From assembly GCA_037039925.1 (NCBI GenBank), contig JAXRKP010000204.1, positions 144,501-208,500 of the forward strand: 64,000 bases of DNA, given 5' to 3'. The DNA comes from Doris montereyensis (taxonomy: Eukaryota > Mollusca > Gastropoda > Nudibranchia > Dorididae). Shown one piece after another: positions 31,763-64,000 of the stretch. Positions within the stretch are counted from its first letter, which is position 1; each line of letters starts with the position of its first letter. The notes below the pieces were generated by a model. That model worked only from the letters and a program-made list of their open reading frames with translations, did not search any database and was not told the origin of the DNA. A program made the position numbers and the translations under genes.

Positions 31763-32286
31763 CAGTTAGTCTCTGGATAATTGCAAGCTACATAACTGCA
31801 CGGTTTGCACAAATGCACACTGAAGGCGGATGACAACATTTTTTATATTTAACAAGTATTCATAAATGCACGCCAGATATGCATAATTACATGCTCAAAA
31901 CTACAAAACTGTGACAGCATTTGCAAAATAATTTACCCTCTAAAAGTAAAAAGAGAAGAAAGACAATGAAAATCAAGTCTAGACGGGGAAAACCCTTGGC
32001 ACACATGTAGGCGTAAACTGGGATGTCATAATCTTGTACACTCTCGTGGAGCATCTCACTGGATCCTGCTGTGTGTTCCATAGAAACAGACTCGCGTGTC
32101 ACCAACACACGGAATGATTCATTGTGTTTGTATTTGACATAAATTGGTGGATGGAGAGTTGACTTGGACAGAGTACCCACTTACACACAGGAGTTACTTG
32201 AGTAATTTCCCATAACAGCACGGTATGCGTAATTGCACGCTTTTCTCTTCTCCGAAACAGCGTGCAATTATCCAGCAACTACACTA
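31763..32286. mobile_element. MITE with GGATAATTGCA ends
   Basis: The left end is CAGTTAGTCTCTGGATAATT and the right end, on the other strand, TAGTGTAGTTGCTGGATAAT; both continue GCA. Internal motifs GCACGGTTTGCACAAATGCA and GCACGGTATGCGTAATTGCA form a second inverted pair. TA precedes the left end; the right duplication is unclear. No coding frame. Confidence 0.6.
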
Positions 32287-32395
32287 CTATATATGACGCT
32301 TGGCTCACACAACTTAGCGTTTCATGGTTGTCCAAAAATACAAATGCATAACTGCCAAACAATGAACAGACTTTGGTCGTGCAAACCGCAATATT

Positions 32396-32693
32396 CCTGA
32401 TTTGATTTACTCGCATCCACAACCAAGGTAATCTCTGGATTTTTGGTAGAAGTTTTAATTTTGCCTGGACTACCCTGTAGACAGCTAGGGGATCTTTAAC
32501 ATGCACAGAGTGTTGTGATATGCACACAGGGCCTCCTTTTTATCATCCGTCTCTGATAAGACTAGATGTCGATCCACCTACCTGGACCAGGGGGATAGAT
32601 TTTGCTAAAATATTTCATCCGTTGGTGGGGATCAAATCCAATACCTTTTGATTGAGAGGCTAACACCTTGCGTCTGGACTACAGAGTCCCCAA
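32396..32693 (-). mobile_element. SINE-A, copy 3
   Basis: Same family: a GATTTGATTT-type tail, GGATCTTTAACATGCACAGA, TCTCTGATAAGACTAG, and a tRNA-like head ending CTACAGAGTCCCC. The head is 5' on the minus strand. Confidence 0.85.
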
Positions 32694-32754
32694 CATATTC
32701 CTGAAGACAGTGATAATTTAACTTAGAATCAAATCCTTTTAAGGTGAATAATAC

Positions 32755-32930
32755 CAATTTCTGGCACAATGCGAAGGCAGTTTTGCAAATTCAGAATGGC
32801 ATCTCCAGACTTTCTTTCCAATGTCTCTACTATCTAAGTCTCTGCCGTTAACTCAAGGTTTCTTAAAAAGAAACAAACAAACCAGTTAATCCTCATGTAC
32901 ATACTTTTCAAGGTAAATACAAATTTATGG
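32755..32930. repeat. Repeat D, copy 1
   Basis: Shares GCGAAGGCAGTTTTGCAAAT, CAGAATGGCATCTCCAGAC and ACATACTTTTCAAGGTAAAT with copies at 51117 and 58040. Class unknown. Confidence 0.7.
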
Positions 32931-33339
32931 GCTCAAAGCCAAATTCAATACGAAAGGTACTAATTCTGTTTTATATACTGGTTGGCAGCTGTGCAATGTT
33001 TTACATACTGGTTGGCAGTTATGCAAGTGTAACGTATGCCAGGTAAAGGGGAGACTGGCCTGGATCTCGGACATTGTGAAACTGGTTATGACTGTTACAC
33101 TTGTACAATAGAAATTTGCGTTGACTCATCTCTAGGAGACAAAGATGGGGGCCATCAGGACAATAGGTGCAAAACCATTTTAATGTTATTTTTGAGTGAT
33201 AGCCTGATTGATTCTAGCTGATTGACCACATGTTTCACTGTTGTTTTGCCTGTTTCAGAATATGAGAGATTCTGAATTGGACATGTGCTATATGTGCATT
33301 GGGGGAGGGGGGTATTAGAGAGGTGCATGATTTGTGTTC

Positions 33340-33745
33340 CCTAAACTTTGTTGGAATGAAGATAATCGTTTCAGTCAGTGTGGATCAATCATTATGATTA
33401 GAACAGTCAAACTTTGTTGGAATGAAGATAATCCTTTCAGTCAGTGTGGATCAATCATTATCTCATGATTAGAATAGTCAAACTTGGTTGGAATGAAGTT
33501 AATCCTTTCAGTCAGTGTGGATCAATCATTCTGATTAGAACAGTCAAACTTTGTTGGAATGAAGATAATCGTTTCAGTCAGTGTGGATCAATCATGATTA
33601 GAACAGTCAAACTTGGTTGGAATGAAGTTAATCCTTTCAGTCAGTGTGGATCAATCATTCTGATTAGAACTGTCAAACTTTGTTAGAATGAAGTTAATCC
33701 ATGCAGTCAGTGTGGATCAATCATTCTGATTAGAACAGTCATCAC
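33340..33745. repeat. ~66-bp minisatellite, about 6 units
   Basis: Each unit has AAACTTTGTTGGAATGAAG, then TTTCAGTCAGTGTGGATCAA and TGATTAGAACAGTC. Alternating subtypes (TTTG with GATAATCG, TTGG with GTTAATCC) indicate a higher-order dimer. Confidence 0.93.
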
Positions 33746-33954
33746 GATTATGGCAAAAGGGAAAATATCAATACATCAGCTCTTGCTTATGAAAAAGAGT
33801 AAATGTAAATGTAGGTTACATGTAATGTATTTCCATAAATTATGATTTACAAACTGATGGGACTTATGTCCCTTATTTGGTAGATTTAAGAACACTTCCT
33901 TCCTTCACTATAGACATTTTCTATCTTGTCAGTGGTAAGGGTTGTCCTTTGCTT

Positions 33955-34405
33955 TAAGTATTAATATCTGACTGATTAGACGCATGGGACAATATAAAGA
34001 AATGTGTAAATGTATGTCTTTTGTGTATGTATATTAATATCTGACCGACCTGACGCATGGGACAACATAAAGACATGTGTATGTATATTAATATCTGACC
34101 GACTCGACGCATGGGACAATATAAAGACATGTGTATGTATATTAATATCTGACCGACTCGACGCATGGGACAATATAAAGACATGTGTATGTATATTAAT
34201 ATCTGACCGACTCGACGCATGGGACAACATAAAGACATGTGTATGTATATTAATATCTGAGACTCGACATGGGACAATATAAAGACATGTGTATGTATAT
34301 TAATATCTGACTGACTCGACGCATGGGACAATATAAAGAAATGTGTATGTATATTAATATCTGACTGACGCATGGGACAACATAAAGACATGTGTATGTA
34401 TATAA
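33955..34405. repeat. 54-bp minisatellite, about 8 units
   Basis: Units carry GTATGTATATTAATATCTGA, then CGACTCGACGCATGGGACAA and AAAGACATGT. Units at the ends are diverged. Period divisible by three, so long false frames appear on both strands. Confidence 0.94.
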
Positions 34406-35774
34406 TTAAACTTGAGACAAAATTTATGATCCTTTGTAAGTGATGTGTGAGTAATTCAAAGTTAAAATCATGAATGGAAAATCTATCTTTTCAAAAACAA
34501 AAGTAACTAAAAGCTATGGAATTGGTTTGAGCCATTTTTATTTATTCAAAGAAAATGAAATTGTAAGGCAACAACATAAAAAAAAAAGAAAAAGAACAAA
34601 AGCAAAAGCTCTTCGGAGAAAGCTACACGTCATAATCAACAAAACAAAACCAAAAGAAAGAATCAGAATGTGTAAAAAGGTTTAAACCACTAAACCGCTA
34701 CAAGAATCTCTAAGGATAACGAGGATGAGAAAGTGGATTAATTATTTGTCAATTTATTTCTTAAAGTAAAATTGCAGGGTTTAATAATACCAAGCTTCCA
34801 GCAAAATATTGCAGAAATTATAAAGAAATTATAAAGAAATTTAAAAAAAAAGAAAATAGATAACCACAGGAATCCAAATCATAAACCAATTATCTATCAT
34901 CATAGACTACTGTTTATATACTTTGGCACTTTAAAACATACAGCCCTTGCTACTGCAGTGCAAGTGCAAGGCAGGACACATTCAATCAGACTCAAAAGGC
35001 ATCAGAACTCAGAAAAGACGGAACTTACAGGTAAAGGATTCTTATTCTATTCCTATCCCTGCAAAGATAAAAGCTCATCAACTCTACATAATTTATTTTA
35101 ACCCCAAGCAAACTGAATCAGTACAATGTACCAGCCAATTCAAAGATATTCTGTTGATGGTCACCATATATAACTATCATCCTGACCATATACCGTATTC
35201 ATCGTAATAAACATCCATGCCTTAATATATACCCCCCCCCCCCTCTATTTCCATTCATAAGTCTACCTTTACTCACTACCTTACCAGTAATCAACTTTTG
35301 ACTTACAAGACACCATTATACATATTCTACATATTCTACATATTCTACATATTCTAGATATAGTCATACATAAGTTTAATGAAACTATTTTTATTTGAAA
35401 ATACAACAAATAAGACAAGGATCAGTCAAAGTTGTAATCCTAAATAATGTCAAGGACTATGAGGGTCCTCATAATCGTCTTCTTCCAAGGAATCGTCCTA
35501 CCTGGTCTCTCCTCGCTTACTTAGATTCAACTTTCCGGCAATCAAATCACGGTGATACGTTTACAATTTCTGAGCTTAGCAGAAAAGCAGAAAACATAGA
35601 CGATTGAGACAGGACAATGAAACATGCGTGTTGAACACAGGCAATACAGTAGCAAAATGCACTCAATAACGGGCTTCGCGGAAAGTGACGTTTTTACATT
35701 AGGATCATGATCTTTAGCGTCAGAAAGAGGCTTAAATGGACCAATGAGCTTTCTAGAAATAATAGTAGTTACAT
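34406..35774. other. Intergenic; no gene seen
   Basis: AT-rich with a C11 run near 35230 and a short ACATATTCT tandem repeat at 35318-35359. Open frames lack splice context or family similarity. Confidence 0.5.
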
Positions 35775-36030
35775 TAATTATGCGATATGTCAAACTTTGG
35801 GAGGCGGGGACTGGATGTAAGGTTTCACATACTGTCAATATCATCATTGAATGAGATCAGTATTGGAGACAAAATGTGATAATCTGGCATTAAAGATTTT
35901 TGTTTTTTTTTAAAAATCCCTAACAAACACCCAGCCTACGTACATTTTCACACCCCTCCCTAGGCATTTATTATGACAAATACGTACATTTTCACACCCC
36001 CTCCCTGGGCATTTATTATGACAAATACGT
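35775..36030 (+). repeat. Dispersed repeat related to 16880-17120, with internal duplication
   Basis: Colinear with 16880-17120. Here the tail TACGTACATTTTCACACCCC with TCCCTAGGCATTTATTATGA is tandemly duplicated (35938-35981 and 35982-36025). Confidence 0.5.
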
Positions 36031-36480
36031 ACGTCTCTGCCTGTAGCTGAAAACGCATACAACTGAATCACTAAATAAAGCAAGAGTTGAATCAAAATTC
36101 CTTTCAGTCTTTCAGCTGGGTACCGGTATAGAAAAGATTTAAACATCTGGTGATCATAGGCTCAAAATATCTTCAAGTACCCTTATTAAACCCTTTGATC
36201 AAATGAGTAATTAGTATAAATAAGGAAACTGAGAGGGACATCTCAATAATCTCATAAAAGAATGCAACCGAGAGTGGGGCTCTAGCCTGCAACGTATGAA
36301 CACATACATGAAATTATGATATTTTGGTGAGGAGGTAATAATACGCTCACTCTACTCTCATACCCATAGTCATCTAATAGAAATAATTAAATACTTGAGG
36401 AACGTAAGATATAAGAAATTATATCTACATAATTATAAACCTGCACTTTGAAAATTTCCATATTATGACATGCTTGATAG

Positions 36481-36760
36481 TTCCTTCAAGGCCATTACGG
36501 CCCATAGAGCCGGAGCTTATCCTGGTTTCTACAGCCTGAAGTGGAACAGGTAATAATAATCACCTCCTGGAAAGGACACTAGCCTGATGCAGGTTTTTAC
36601 TCCCAAGTTAGTGCCTGTACCCATTTGCACCTGGGTCGAGTGGGGAAAGTTAAGTGTCATTCCCGAGGAACAAAACATCGGAACCAGCTTTGCTACAATT
36701 TGAACATGGGACCTCATGATCCCAAGTCTGGCAGCCTAACCACTCGGCCACCAAAACCAG
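36481..36760 (-). mobile_element. SINE-B, copy 1 (tRNA-derived, minus orientation)
   Basis: On the minus strand the head reads TGGTGGCCGAGTGGTTAGGC (A box) and the region around GATCATGAGGTCCCATGTTC (B-box region), a tRNA-like head. The body has CACCCAGGTGCAAATGGGTA and TTTTTACTCCCAA/TTGGGAGTAAAAACC, then GCTCCGGCTCTATGGGC. Copies at 44613, 49660, 55046, 56366 and 61127. Confidence 0.88.
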
Positions 36761-37995
36761 TTGGATTACATAGGGTAAGCTATGAATTATTATGATGAGC
36801 ATTGGCAGAAAGATTGACCATTGTTTAGGTAATTTCAATTAAAAATAGCTCTGTATGAATACTAACACAACAATCAACAAAAAAGAAAATCAAATGAATA
36901 ATATTGAAAAAAAGCAACGCAATTTCATTAACATTAACATTATTAAAAAAAGAAAGAAAAAATGTAGCCAAAAGAAGCCAAACGAAAGGTACTGAACACC
37001 ACAAATATGAAGAGATTAAACTTTAAAGTTAATTAGTCATGGTAACTGCTCACTCAAGACAAGACCACCAAGGGAAAGATCTATCAGATGAGAAATAATT
37101 CATCAGTAAACAATTGAGACAAACTATTAGAAATGATCAAACATTTTAAAAAGAACAAAAATAACAACCCATCATTATATAAGTCAAATAAAAAAACCCC
37201 AATCCAACCTGTTTTCACAGAAATATCTGATTGAGAAATAATTAAAAGTGGATCAAACATTAAAAAAACAACCCAACAACAACACCCATTTTTATAAGTC
37301 AAATAAATAAAAAACCCAACAACAACCCATTTTTATAAGTCAAATAAAAAAAAACCCGACCCTGACCCAACCTGTTTTCACAAACATATCTGATTGAAAT
37401 TTTAAAATGTTATTGTCCTTTTTTAACCTATACCGATATCCCTCAAAAAACATCTCATTGGTCTACATAAACTATATGTGTTTCAATTGAAGGGGTCATT
37501 TCACTAGTGTCCTTAAGTCACAATTATGTCATTTAGAGAAAAATACCAAAAACCATGGACTTATGCACTGTTGGCTTTGGGAATTCCAAATTTCAAACAT
37601 CTGTAAACGTGATGTATTTTCATCATATCACTTTCACACTTTTCAGGAAGTGTGATTTCTTTTTATTCCTAGGATTATCTCTCTGTCTCGTCTTTTCACG
37701 AAAATGGACATAAGCACACTATTGAACTGACCCCTTCAATTTCAGTCATGCGTGGCTTCCAACAGGAGCCTGAATCCTCTGCTTTCACTTGTCACTTGTC
37801 GAACAGTTCATGTAATTGTTGACACTTCACCGTTCACTGCTCTGTTCAATTGTATCAATATTGGCAATGATCAGTACTGAACTCTAAGGAAACAAACTAC
37901 AAGAGCTTGTTGAAGAAGTGTATCTGCATGAGCTAAAGGGCAGAGTCTAGGTTCCACATCACCGATTCAAGAAACAACATCAGGCCTATCGTCTT
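36761..37995. other. Intergenic; no gene seen
   Basis: A-rich sequence with a short direct duplication: AACCTGTTTTCACAGAAATATCTGATTG-like sequence at 37207 is echoed at 37370. No coding frame supported. Confidence 0.5.
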
Positions 37996-38150
37996 TTGTT
38001 TGTTTCATTGAAATTTACTCCGTCCACCATTGCGGTGATCTCAGGGTGGATTCAAGAAGAAACAGCAAGATGAAAGATAAGTGAAAGAAAAGGAGAGAAA
38101 TAGGAGCTACTAGTAGTAGTAGCACCGGCAAACCGCCCACGTGATTCCAT
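37996..38150 (+). repeat. Repeat C, copy 2
   Basis: Contains GAAATTTACTCCGTCCACC, GGTGATCTCAGGGTGGATT and GAAACAGCAAGATGAAAG, ending in ACCGCCCACG. About 140 bp. Confidence 0.8.
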
Positions 38151-39253
38151 CCATACACTTGTCACATAACTTTCTCTTCATACAGAAATACATGTACATC
38201 ATACAAGGAACTCTTATCTAAGCTTAGAAATTTTGTCTGCTTGTTTTCTTTCTTCCTATGCGCCCCATACAAAATGGTGTGTTTTCCATCCTATCCTATG
38301 AAACTGACTACAAACAATAATAATACTAATAGCCAAATACATGAAGAGGCAAAGAATGAAATTCACCTCATCATCATTGATTGAGTAGGCAATGAACTTG
38401 TTAAAGTTATATATACATGAATAAATTATGATAATAGTAGTTATATTTAATAACGCCAAACCATTATGCTATTTTCACATGCATAATTTGAGAAACTGTA
38501 CAGGAAATAACTGAACAGCAACAACATTCAATTGCGAAAAAGGAAAATAACAATCTCTGATAATTATACAAAAATATAGTAAGCATGATAAAAGTCTGAA
38601 CATTGATGATGAAGTCATAAAAATGTAATATAACATGCAACGAAAACCCCAGTATCATGCATCAATAAATAACTAAATCACAGGAATGGTAATAGGAATA
38701 ATTAGTGCTTTAAAAGATGAACACAAGTGAAAAGCTTACAGTTCGCTCTCAATAAAGTAATCTTATTGCAATATGACACTACATACAAATTCTCACAAGT
38801 TGAGTACTTACAGGTTAAAAATAAAAATAATCTAAAATCATTTAAAACAAAACAAAACAAAACAACTGGAGAGAGGAAAGAAACACCCCTCCCCCCACAA
38901 AAAAAATAAAATTAAAATAAACACAAACACAAGAACTCAAGTTTATCTTGAAAACCTCTGAAAGGAACAGATAAATTACTGTAATATATATCTTTGTTTA
39001 ATCTGATTAAATAACTTATGCCCCTCATGTTGTAATGAAGCGCAAAAGCAATTCTTTCAAATAAAGCTAAAGAATATATTACATTTTCTTGGTTTATCAT
39101 GGAATTTGATATCTTCCACAATATGAATAACTTTTTGACTTCACAACAACAACAAAAGACTAGAAAAAAAAAACAACAATTTTTCCCCCCCTTTTTCATC
39201 CATCTAAACAACTATGAATGCGAGGATAAATTTATATAAGTAAAGATTAATTC
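38151..39253 (-). other. Probable 3' UTR and downstream flank of TBC1D5-like
   Basis: No coding frame. On the minus strand an ATTAAA at 39002-38997, about 250 nt after the stop, is a candidate variant polyadenylation signal; no AATAAA is close. The rest is AT-rich. Confidence 0.35.
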
Positions 39254-59041
<19,788 letters not shown>

Positions 59042-60350
59042 CTGAAAAGAGTAATTTGGACTTTGGTAAGGATAGAGCAGACTGACAAATAAGGAAGCAA
59101 AACAAGGAGAGAAAAAAAACCCCCAAACAACAACAATTTATATCCCCTAATAAAAGAGTGGAAACAAAGAATATAAAGAATAATGAATAGAAAACTAAAA
59201 AAAACCAACAAAAATTTGTTTTTAATTATCAAGCACAGGGTGAGATATAGTGAAGGCATAGAAAGTTCAAAGAAAAAATACTTCTTTGTGAGATCTTTTC
59301 AATTTTGACTGTGACAAGTATGTTCTTTATCTAAGACTCTCTTTGTTCTCCACTCTCTTCTTTCTTTCTTTCTTTTTTTTTCTTTTTGCGTGACACAGAC
59401 TCAATTTTATGTCTTCAACAACCAGATTACATTTACATTGTGTTTAGATGTATAAATATATGATTTAAAGAAATAGTTATTTATAAAACAAATAAATACA
59501 TAAATAAATAATTAAATAAATAAATAAATAAACAAATGGATAAATAAATAAATAAATAAACAAATAAATAAATAAACAAATAAATAAATAAACAAATAAA
59601 GATATAATATAATTATAAGGAAATAAGGTTGAATGTGAATGTTTATGCAAAATGTCCTAAAGGACAACAAAAAAGAAGCATTGTTGTAAAAATTTCATTT
59701 CATAAGCTTTTAATAAAGTAAATTACCTAATAATAAATGAAATTCACCTGACAAAAAAAAAACAATGGTGTGCTCCAAAACGTTTTTAAAAATCCAACCC
59801 AAATAAATCCAAACAAAACAAAAAGAAAAAAAGAAAAGAATGAGTAATAAAAAGAAAAAGAAATAGTAAGACAAAATAAGACACAGGCAGAAAGAAAAAA
59901 CTCAATTGAGGAAGGACAGAAAGATTGATATAAATAAATGAATAAAAAGAAATTGATCATTAAAACAGATAGGGAAAGATATTTTTCACTGCTTAAAACA
60001 ACTGCAGAGATATATAGTGTGCACACACGTTGTGGGAGTCTTACGTCCTCTATCCTTTGTATCACTACTCCAACCCCACCACAGATAAAAGCAAGCAGAA
60101 GAGGTGGAGGGGTGGGGAAAACAACAAAATAGTGTTTACTATTAAATCACAATGAAACAAAACAGAAAAGAAAAAGAAAAGAAAATCTGACTCATTTACT
60201 GAAAAAAACAACCAAAAATAATTATAATTATTCTAAGCAAAATTCAAACACATCCTAGCTATAATCACAACAACAAGAACAACAAAAACTTGCCTTTGTT
60301 CTAACAAAAATTAACTTTAACTGGAAAGCGCAACAAAAGAAAGACAACAT
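59042..60350. other. Intron; no gene seen
   Basis: A-rich intronic sequence with an (AAAT)n microsatellite at about 59485-59600. Nothing coding is supported. Confidence 0.5.
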
Positions 60351-60351
60351 T

Positions 60352-61115
60352 TTGGCCACCCTTTGTCAATTCATCATTTTGGCCACCATTTGTCAATTCA
60401 TCATTTTGGCCATCATTTGTCAATTCATCATTTGTCAATTCATCATTTTGGCCACCATTTGTCAATTCATCATTTTGGCCATCATTTAGCAATTCATCAT
60501 TTTGGCCTCCATTTATCAATTCATCATTTTGGCCACCATTTGTCAATTCATCATTTTGGCCATCATTTAGCAATTCATCATTTTGGCCACCATTTGTCAA
60601 TTCATCATTTTTGACCACCATTTGTCAATTCATCATTTTGGCCATCATTTAGCAATTCTCCATTTATCAATTCATCCTTTTGACCACCATTTGTCAATTC
60701 ATCATTTTGCCACCATTTGTCAATTCATCATGGCCACCATTTGTCAATTCATCATTTTGACCACCATTTATCAATTCATCCCATTTTGGCCACCATTTGT
60801 CAATTCATCATTTTGTCAATTCATCATTTTGACCACCATTTGTCAATTCATCATTTTGGCCTCCATTTATCAATTCATCCTTTTGTACCACCATTTATCA
60901 ATTCATCATTTTGGCCACCATTTGTCAATTCATCATTTTGACCACCATTTGTCAATTCATCATTTTGGCCACCATTTGTCAATTCATCATTTTGACCACC
61001 ATTTGTCAACTCATCATTTTGGCAACCATTTATCAATTCATCATTTTGACCACCATTTGTCAATTCATCATTTTGACCACCATTTATCAATTCATCATTT
61101 TAGCCACAATTTGTC
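60352..61115. repeat. 27-bp minisatellite, about 28 units
   Basis: Unit TTTGTCAATTCATCATTTTG plus GCCACCA. Variants are TTTAGCAATTC, TTTATCAATTC, GACCACC and GCCATCA. Several units are shortened by 12-15 bp. It abuts the head of SINE-B copy 6. Confidence 0.95.
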
Positions 61116-61126
61116 AATTTGATGTG

Positions 61127-61425
61127 GCCTCAATGGCCCAGTGACTAAGTTGCTTCACTTGGAATCATGAGGTTCTGGGTTTGATCCTAGCAAATCTAGG
61201 TCCGATGATGTGTTTCTTGGTAAAGACACTTAACATGCATTTTCCCCACTCGACCCAGGTGCAAATGAGTATCAATGTATCAATGACATAAATGGCAACT
61301 TGGGGAGTAAAAACCTGCAACAGACTGTTTAGGAGGCGATTATTATCACCTGTTTCGCTTCCAAGCTATAGAAACTAGGATAAGCTTCCACTCTATTGGT
61401 CATAAGGGCCTTGAAGGAATTTCTT
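61127..61425 (+). mobile_element. SINE-B, copy 6 (plus orientation)
   Basis: Head TGGCCTCAATGGCCCAGTGA, then GGGTTTGATCCTAGCAAATC (B box), body CGACCCAGGTGCAAATGAGT with a private insertion near 61270, ending AAGGGCCTTGAAGGAATTTC and an A-rich tail. Confidence 0.87.
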
Positions 61426-64000
61426 CTTTAAAAAAAAAAAAAATCAATTTGATGCCCCAATTGCCATCCTCTCTATTCCTATGTAGATTCTATGTAGAAA
61501 TTGCATGTACCATATTGTGTTGATAAAGTAAAATAAAGTAAAGTTAAATTCTACAACAGTATGATGTCATCAGGAAAGGAAGATACGCATGGTGAAAGAA
61601 TGGAACAATGTAAAATAAAGACAATGCATGGCTAAAAAAAATGTGCCTTTTCAGACAATAAAGTTGAATCTTATTTTGTAACAAAGGCAACTTTCTTTAC
61701 AAAATAACTCTGGCAATCTGTTGATTTATGAATACCAGAGTATGCACCTTGACGATTAAAAAAAAAAATTCAATATAAATTTTCTCAATTGATAATCAGT
61801 TTAAATGGTGATCGAGATTATTCATAGATACAGATTCTTTTTTTTTTTTTTTTTACATTTCTTTACAGACACACATGTGTACATACCAATGTCTCGTACA
61901 GAAGCAAAGTGAACAGTTGTGAAATATCAAATGATCGATCTAACTATTCAAAAAAAACAAAAGACAACCAAAATCTGACAAACTAAAGAAAGATTTGAAC
62001 TTGTAGTTCTATGATAATTCCGGAATTATTGAAATGCAAGCTTGGACTGTTACTGATGAATGAAACCTGGCCACAAAAGCCGTAAGAAAGTAACAAGAAC
62101 AATAAAACAAACAAAAACAAACAGTTTGCCTTATAGAGATAGATGAGAAATGTAAGGAGAAAGTATTAATAAAATGCAACAGACAGATTTTATGATGAAG
62201 TTAGATTTAATGAGTGTGATAATATGACCAAGCCTACTTTGACTAAACTTGAAACGTGTGCAGAATAGATCTAGATCAAGTTCAGGGGATTTAGTTTCAA
62301 ACATTTTACGAGAAATAATTCCAAGTACATGCATTTTTGTCATTGGTCTCCAGACTTTAAATTCGGCAAGTGCAAAATGAGTCAAATGACATCACTGACT
62401 ATTCTTTGTCTTTCCATTATACACTATCCACAAAGAAACACGTTGTATTTCTATGTGACTTAAAATCCTTTCTACAGCTTATCGCTCATATTTCATAAGA
62501 GCGTTTTCTTTTGTTATTGTAAGTGAGTTCTTTTCAACCGATTTTTTTACTCCTATTCTTTTGCAGTCAATAAATCAAGGAATGAAGATTTCAATTCTGT
62601 GATTTTGTCCTTTTTGTATCTTCAGTTTTTGAGACATAATTTGCATTTTTGTTGTTGTTGTTTTTTGTGAAGAGTACATTTTCCTTAGTGTGATAGGTAA
62701 GCTCTTCCTTTTTCTTTTATGTTATGCTGCCTTGAGATTGAGAGTAATAGTTAAGCAAGTAACTAAACAGAAAAAGTCTATTATATTGAGAAAAACAATA
62801 AGAAGAAGGCAATCAACTGCAAGAAAGGGAAAAACTTATGACAGAGAACAGAAATAATGACTCAAGAATAGAAGCAATTATGCAATCCATGTTTATATCT
62901 ATATATTTATATGTATAAAGATATTAAGAGGAGAAAAGGGAGTTAACTAAAGAATTTTTGAAAAATTAGAAATGCATGACACACATTGCAAAGGAATGTT
63001 AAATCAAAAGGGCTTTGGAATGCATAGATATCTTTCATGATATGAGACAGAACATGACATCGCTATACAAAGTGAAAACAAAAAACCTCAGTGATAGAAT
63101 GATATTGAGAGAATCAGATGATTTAAGCATTTGAAAAGTGGCTAATATGAAGTGGATGCCATTGCACTTTTACAATTAACTTTTCTCCACTAATGTTGAG
63201 ATGCATAATATATCCCATATTCCATAACGACAGAGCAGATTCCATAATCACATCATACCACAGCAGTAAATTCCTCACTAAAATGAATTACTTTTTCATG
63301 GTTACTTTGAAATATCTACTGATTTACTGCCTACATAAAACAGTTGTTTGCTAGGAGTTATAAATTTAAATTTGAATGCTTTATTTACATGACAAAGAAT
63401 GTACGAGTTTTACTTCATAAAATAAATTTAAAAAGCAAGTTTGTTAGCCTTTTTGTAAGACATCTGTGTGGCTCATGACAATTTACGTCTGGTAATGTTA
63501 TAACGTAGTTTAAGATGGCTGACCATGATATTGACATCATTGGAATCTGCTCAAAACACGATAAATGCTGTAAAAGCAGCAAAATCTGAATGCATTCGTT
63601 GCGTGTGATAAAAGATTATAGTAATCTACTAATAGGGAGGATTGAGAGTAAAAAAGTCCCCAGCAGAAAATGCGAATAATTGTATAGTAGAAAGTTTGTG
63701 AATACCTGGTCACTTCTGAACTATAGCTGAAATAATAATATTGGGAGATGAAGAGACAAATTAGTTGAATCATCTCAATCTACAAATGATTAAATCTATA
63801 AGAAATTCTGTGTGAAATAATAATAATAATAATAGTTTTATAATCCTGTAGTTTTACAAGAAGTTTGGTGGATGGAAACATGCACTGATAAAATAATCAC
63901 AAATAAAAACTGAGATTTAATGCAATGTAAAAAAGAAAAGAAGGCAGAAATAGTTTCAATAATAAACATGTAACGTATGAAAAGAATGGGGATGGAGGTG
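61426..64000. other. Intron of the TBC1D5-like gene; no gene seen
   Basis: AT-rich. The missing upstream TBC1D5 exons should encode a QGMHELLAP-like motif; I searched the minus strand by eye for it and did not find it. An AGATCTAGATC palindrome lies near 62268. Confidence 0.45.

Noticed and set aside
36700..36760. Possible tRNA genes at the SINE heads
   Set aside because: The A and B boxes are followed by shared SINE bodies and occur in several dispersed copies; no complete cloverleaf of a functional tRNA was recognised.
60301..61144. Open frames with SIHHFGHHL or NDELTNGGQ repeats
   Set aside because: Products of the 27-bp minisatellite in three frames; no gene context.

Overview
This window is eukaryotic, animal nuclear DNA. 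Genes are split into short exons with GT/AG introns, CDS is sparse, and introns and intergenic DNA are AT-rich and full of minisatellites, tRNA-derived SINE-like repeats, MITEs, a piggyBac remnant and non-LTR (LINE) fragments. The protein families (a single SH3BP5/SH3BP5L-type gene, TBC1D5, UBXN4) and the repeat style suggest an invertebrate, most likely a lophotrochozoan such as a mollusc. That placement is inference; no sequence here fixes the species.

Three host genes are supported by splice sites, reading phase and recognisable protein families. (1) A UBXN4-like gene on the minus strand, of which only the first two coding exons (4159 to 3757) lie in the window; it runs off the left edge. 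(2) A complete SH3BP5-like gene on the plus strand, ten coding exons from 12323 to 23970, with a possible 5' non-coding exon near 10.7 kb and a polyadenylation signal at 25531. (3) The 3' part of a TBC1D5-like gene on the minus strand, twelve exons from 59041 down to the stop at 39254; its 5' exons lie beyond the right edge. UBXN4 and SH3BP5-like are head to head; SH3BP5-like and TBC1D5-like are tail to tail with about 13.7 kb between them. By family knowledge the last two act on Rab GTPases (SH3BP5 as a Rab11 exchange factor, TBC1D5 as a Rab7 GTPase-activating protein tied to retromer), so the pair touches recycling and late endosomes, although nothing here shows co-regulation.

Layout: 1-2.6 kb, tandem repeats; 3.7-4.2 kb, UBXN4 5' exons; 4.57-4.95 kb, a TA-flanked MITE; 5.27-7.25 kb, a TTAA-flanked piggyBac copy with a broken transposase; 7.7-10.1 kb, inverted and direct repeats; 10.6-25.6 kb, the SH3BP5-like gene with repeats in its introns; 25.6-39.2 kb, intergenic DNA with SINEs, a MITE and two minisatellites; 39.25-64 kb, TBC1D5 exons scattered among large repeat arrays, including about 1.8 kb of a 30-bp repeat and about 1 kb of a 22-bp repeat.

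The most useful second-level observations are these. Apparent one-base losses recur in all three genes, always in the same direction and often at short homopolymers, which points to assembly errors rather than decay. Part of SH3BP5-like exon 8 plus its donor is duplicated in an upstream intron. The piggyBac copy has intact TTAA/TIR ends. Several minisatellites are nested in or abut MITEs and SINEs. I found no CRISPR, operon, prokaryotic or viral system and no convincing new biochemical system.
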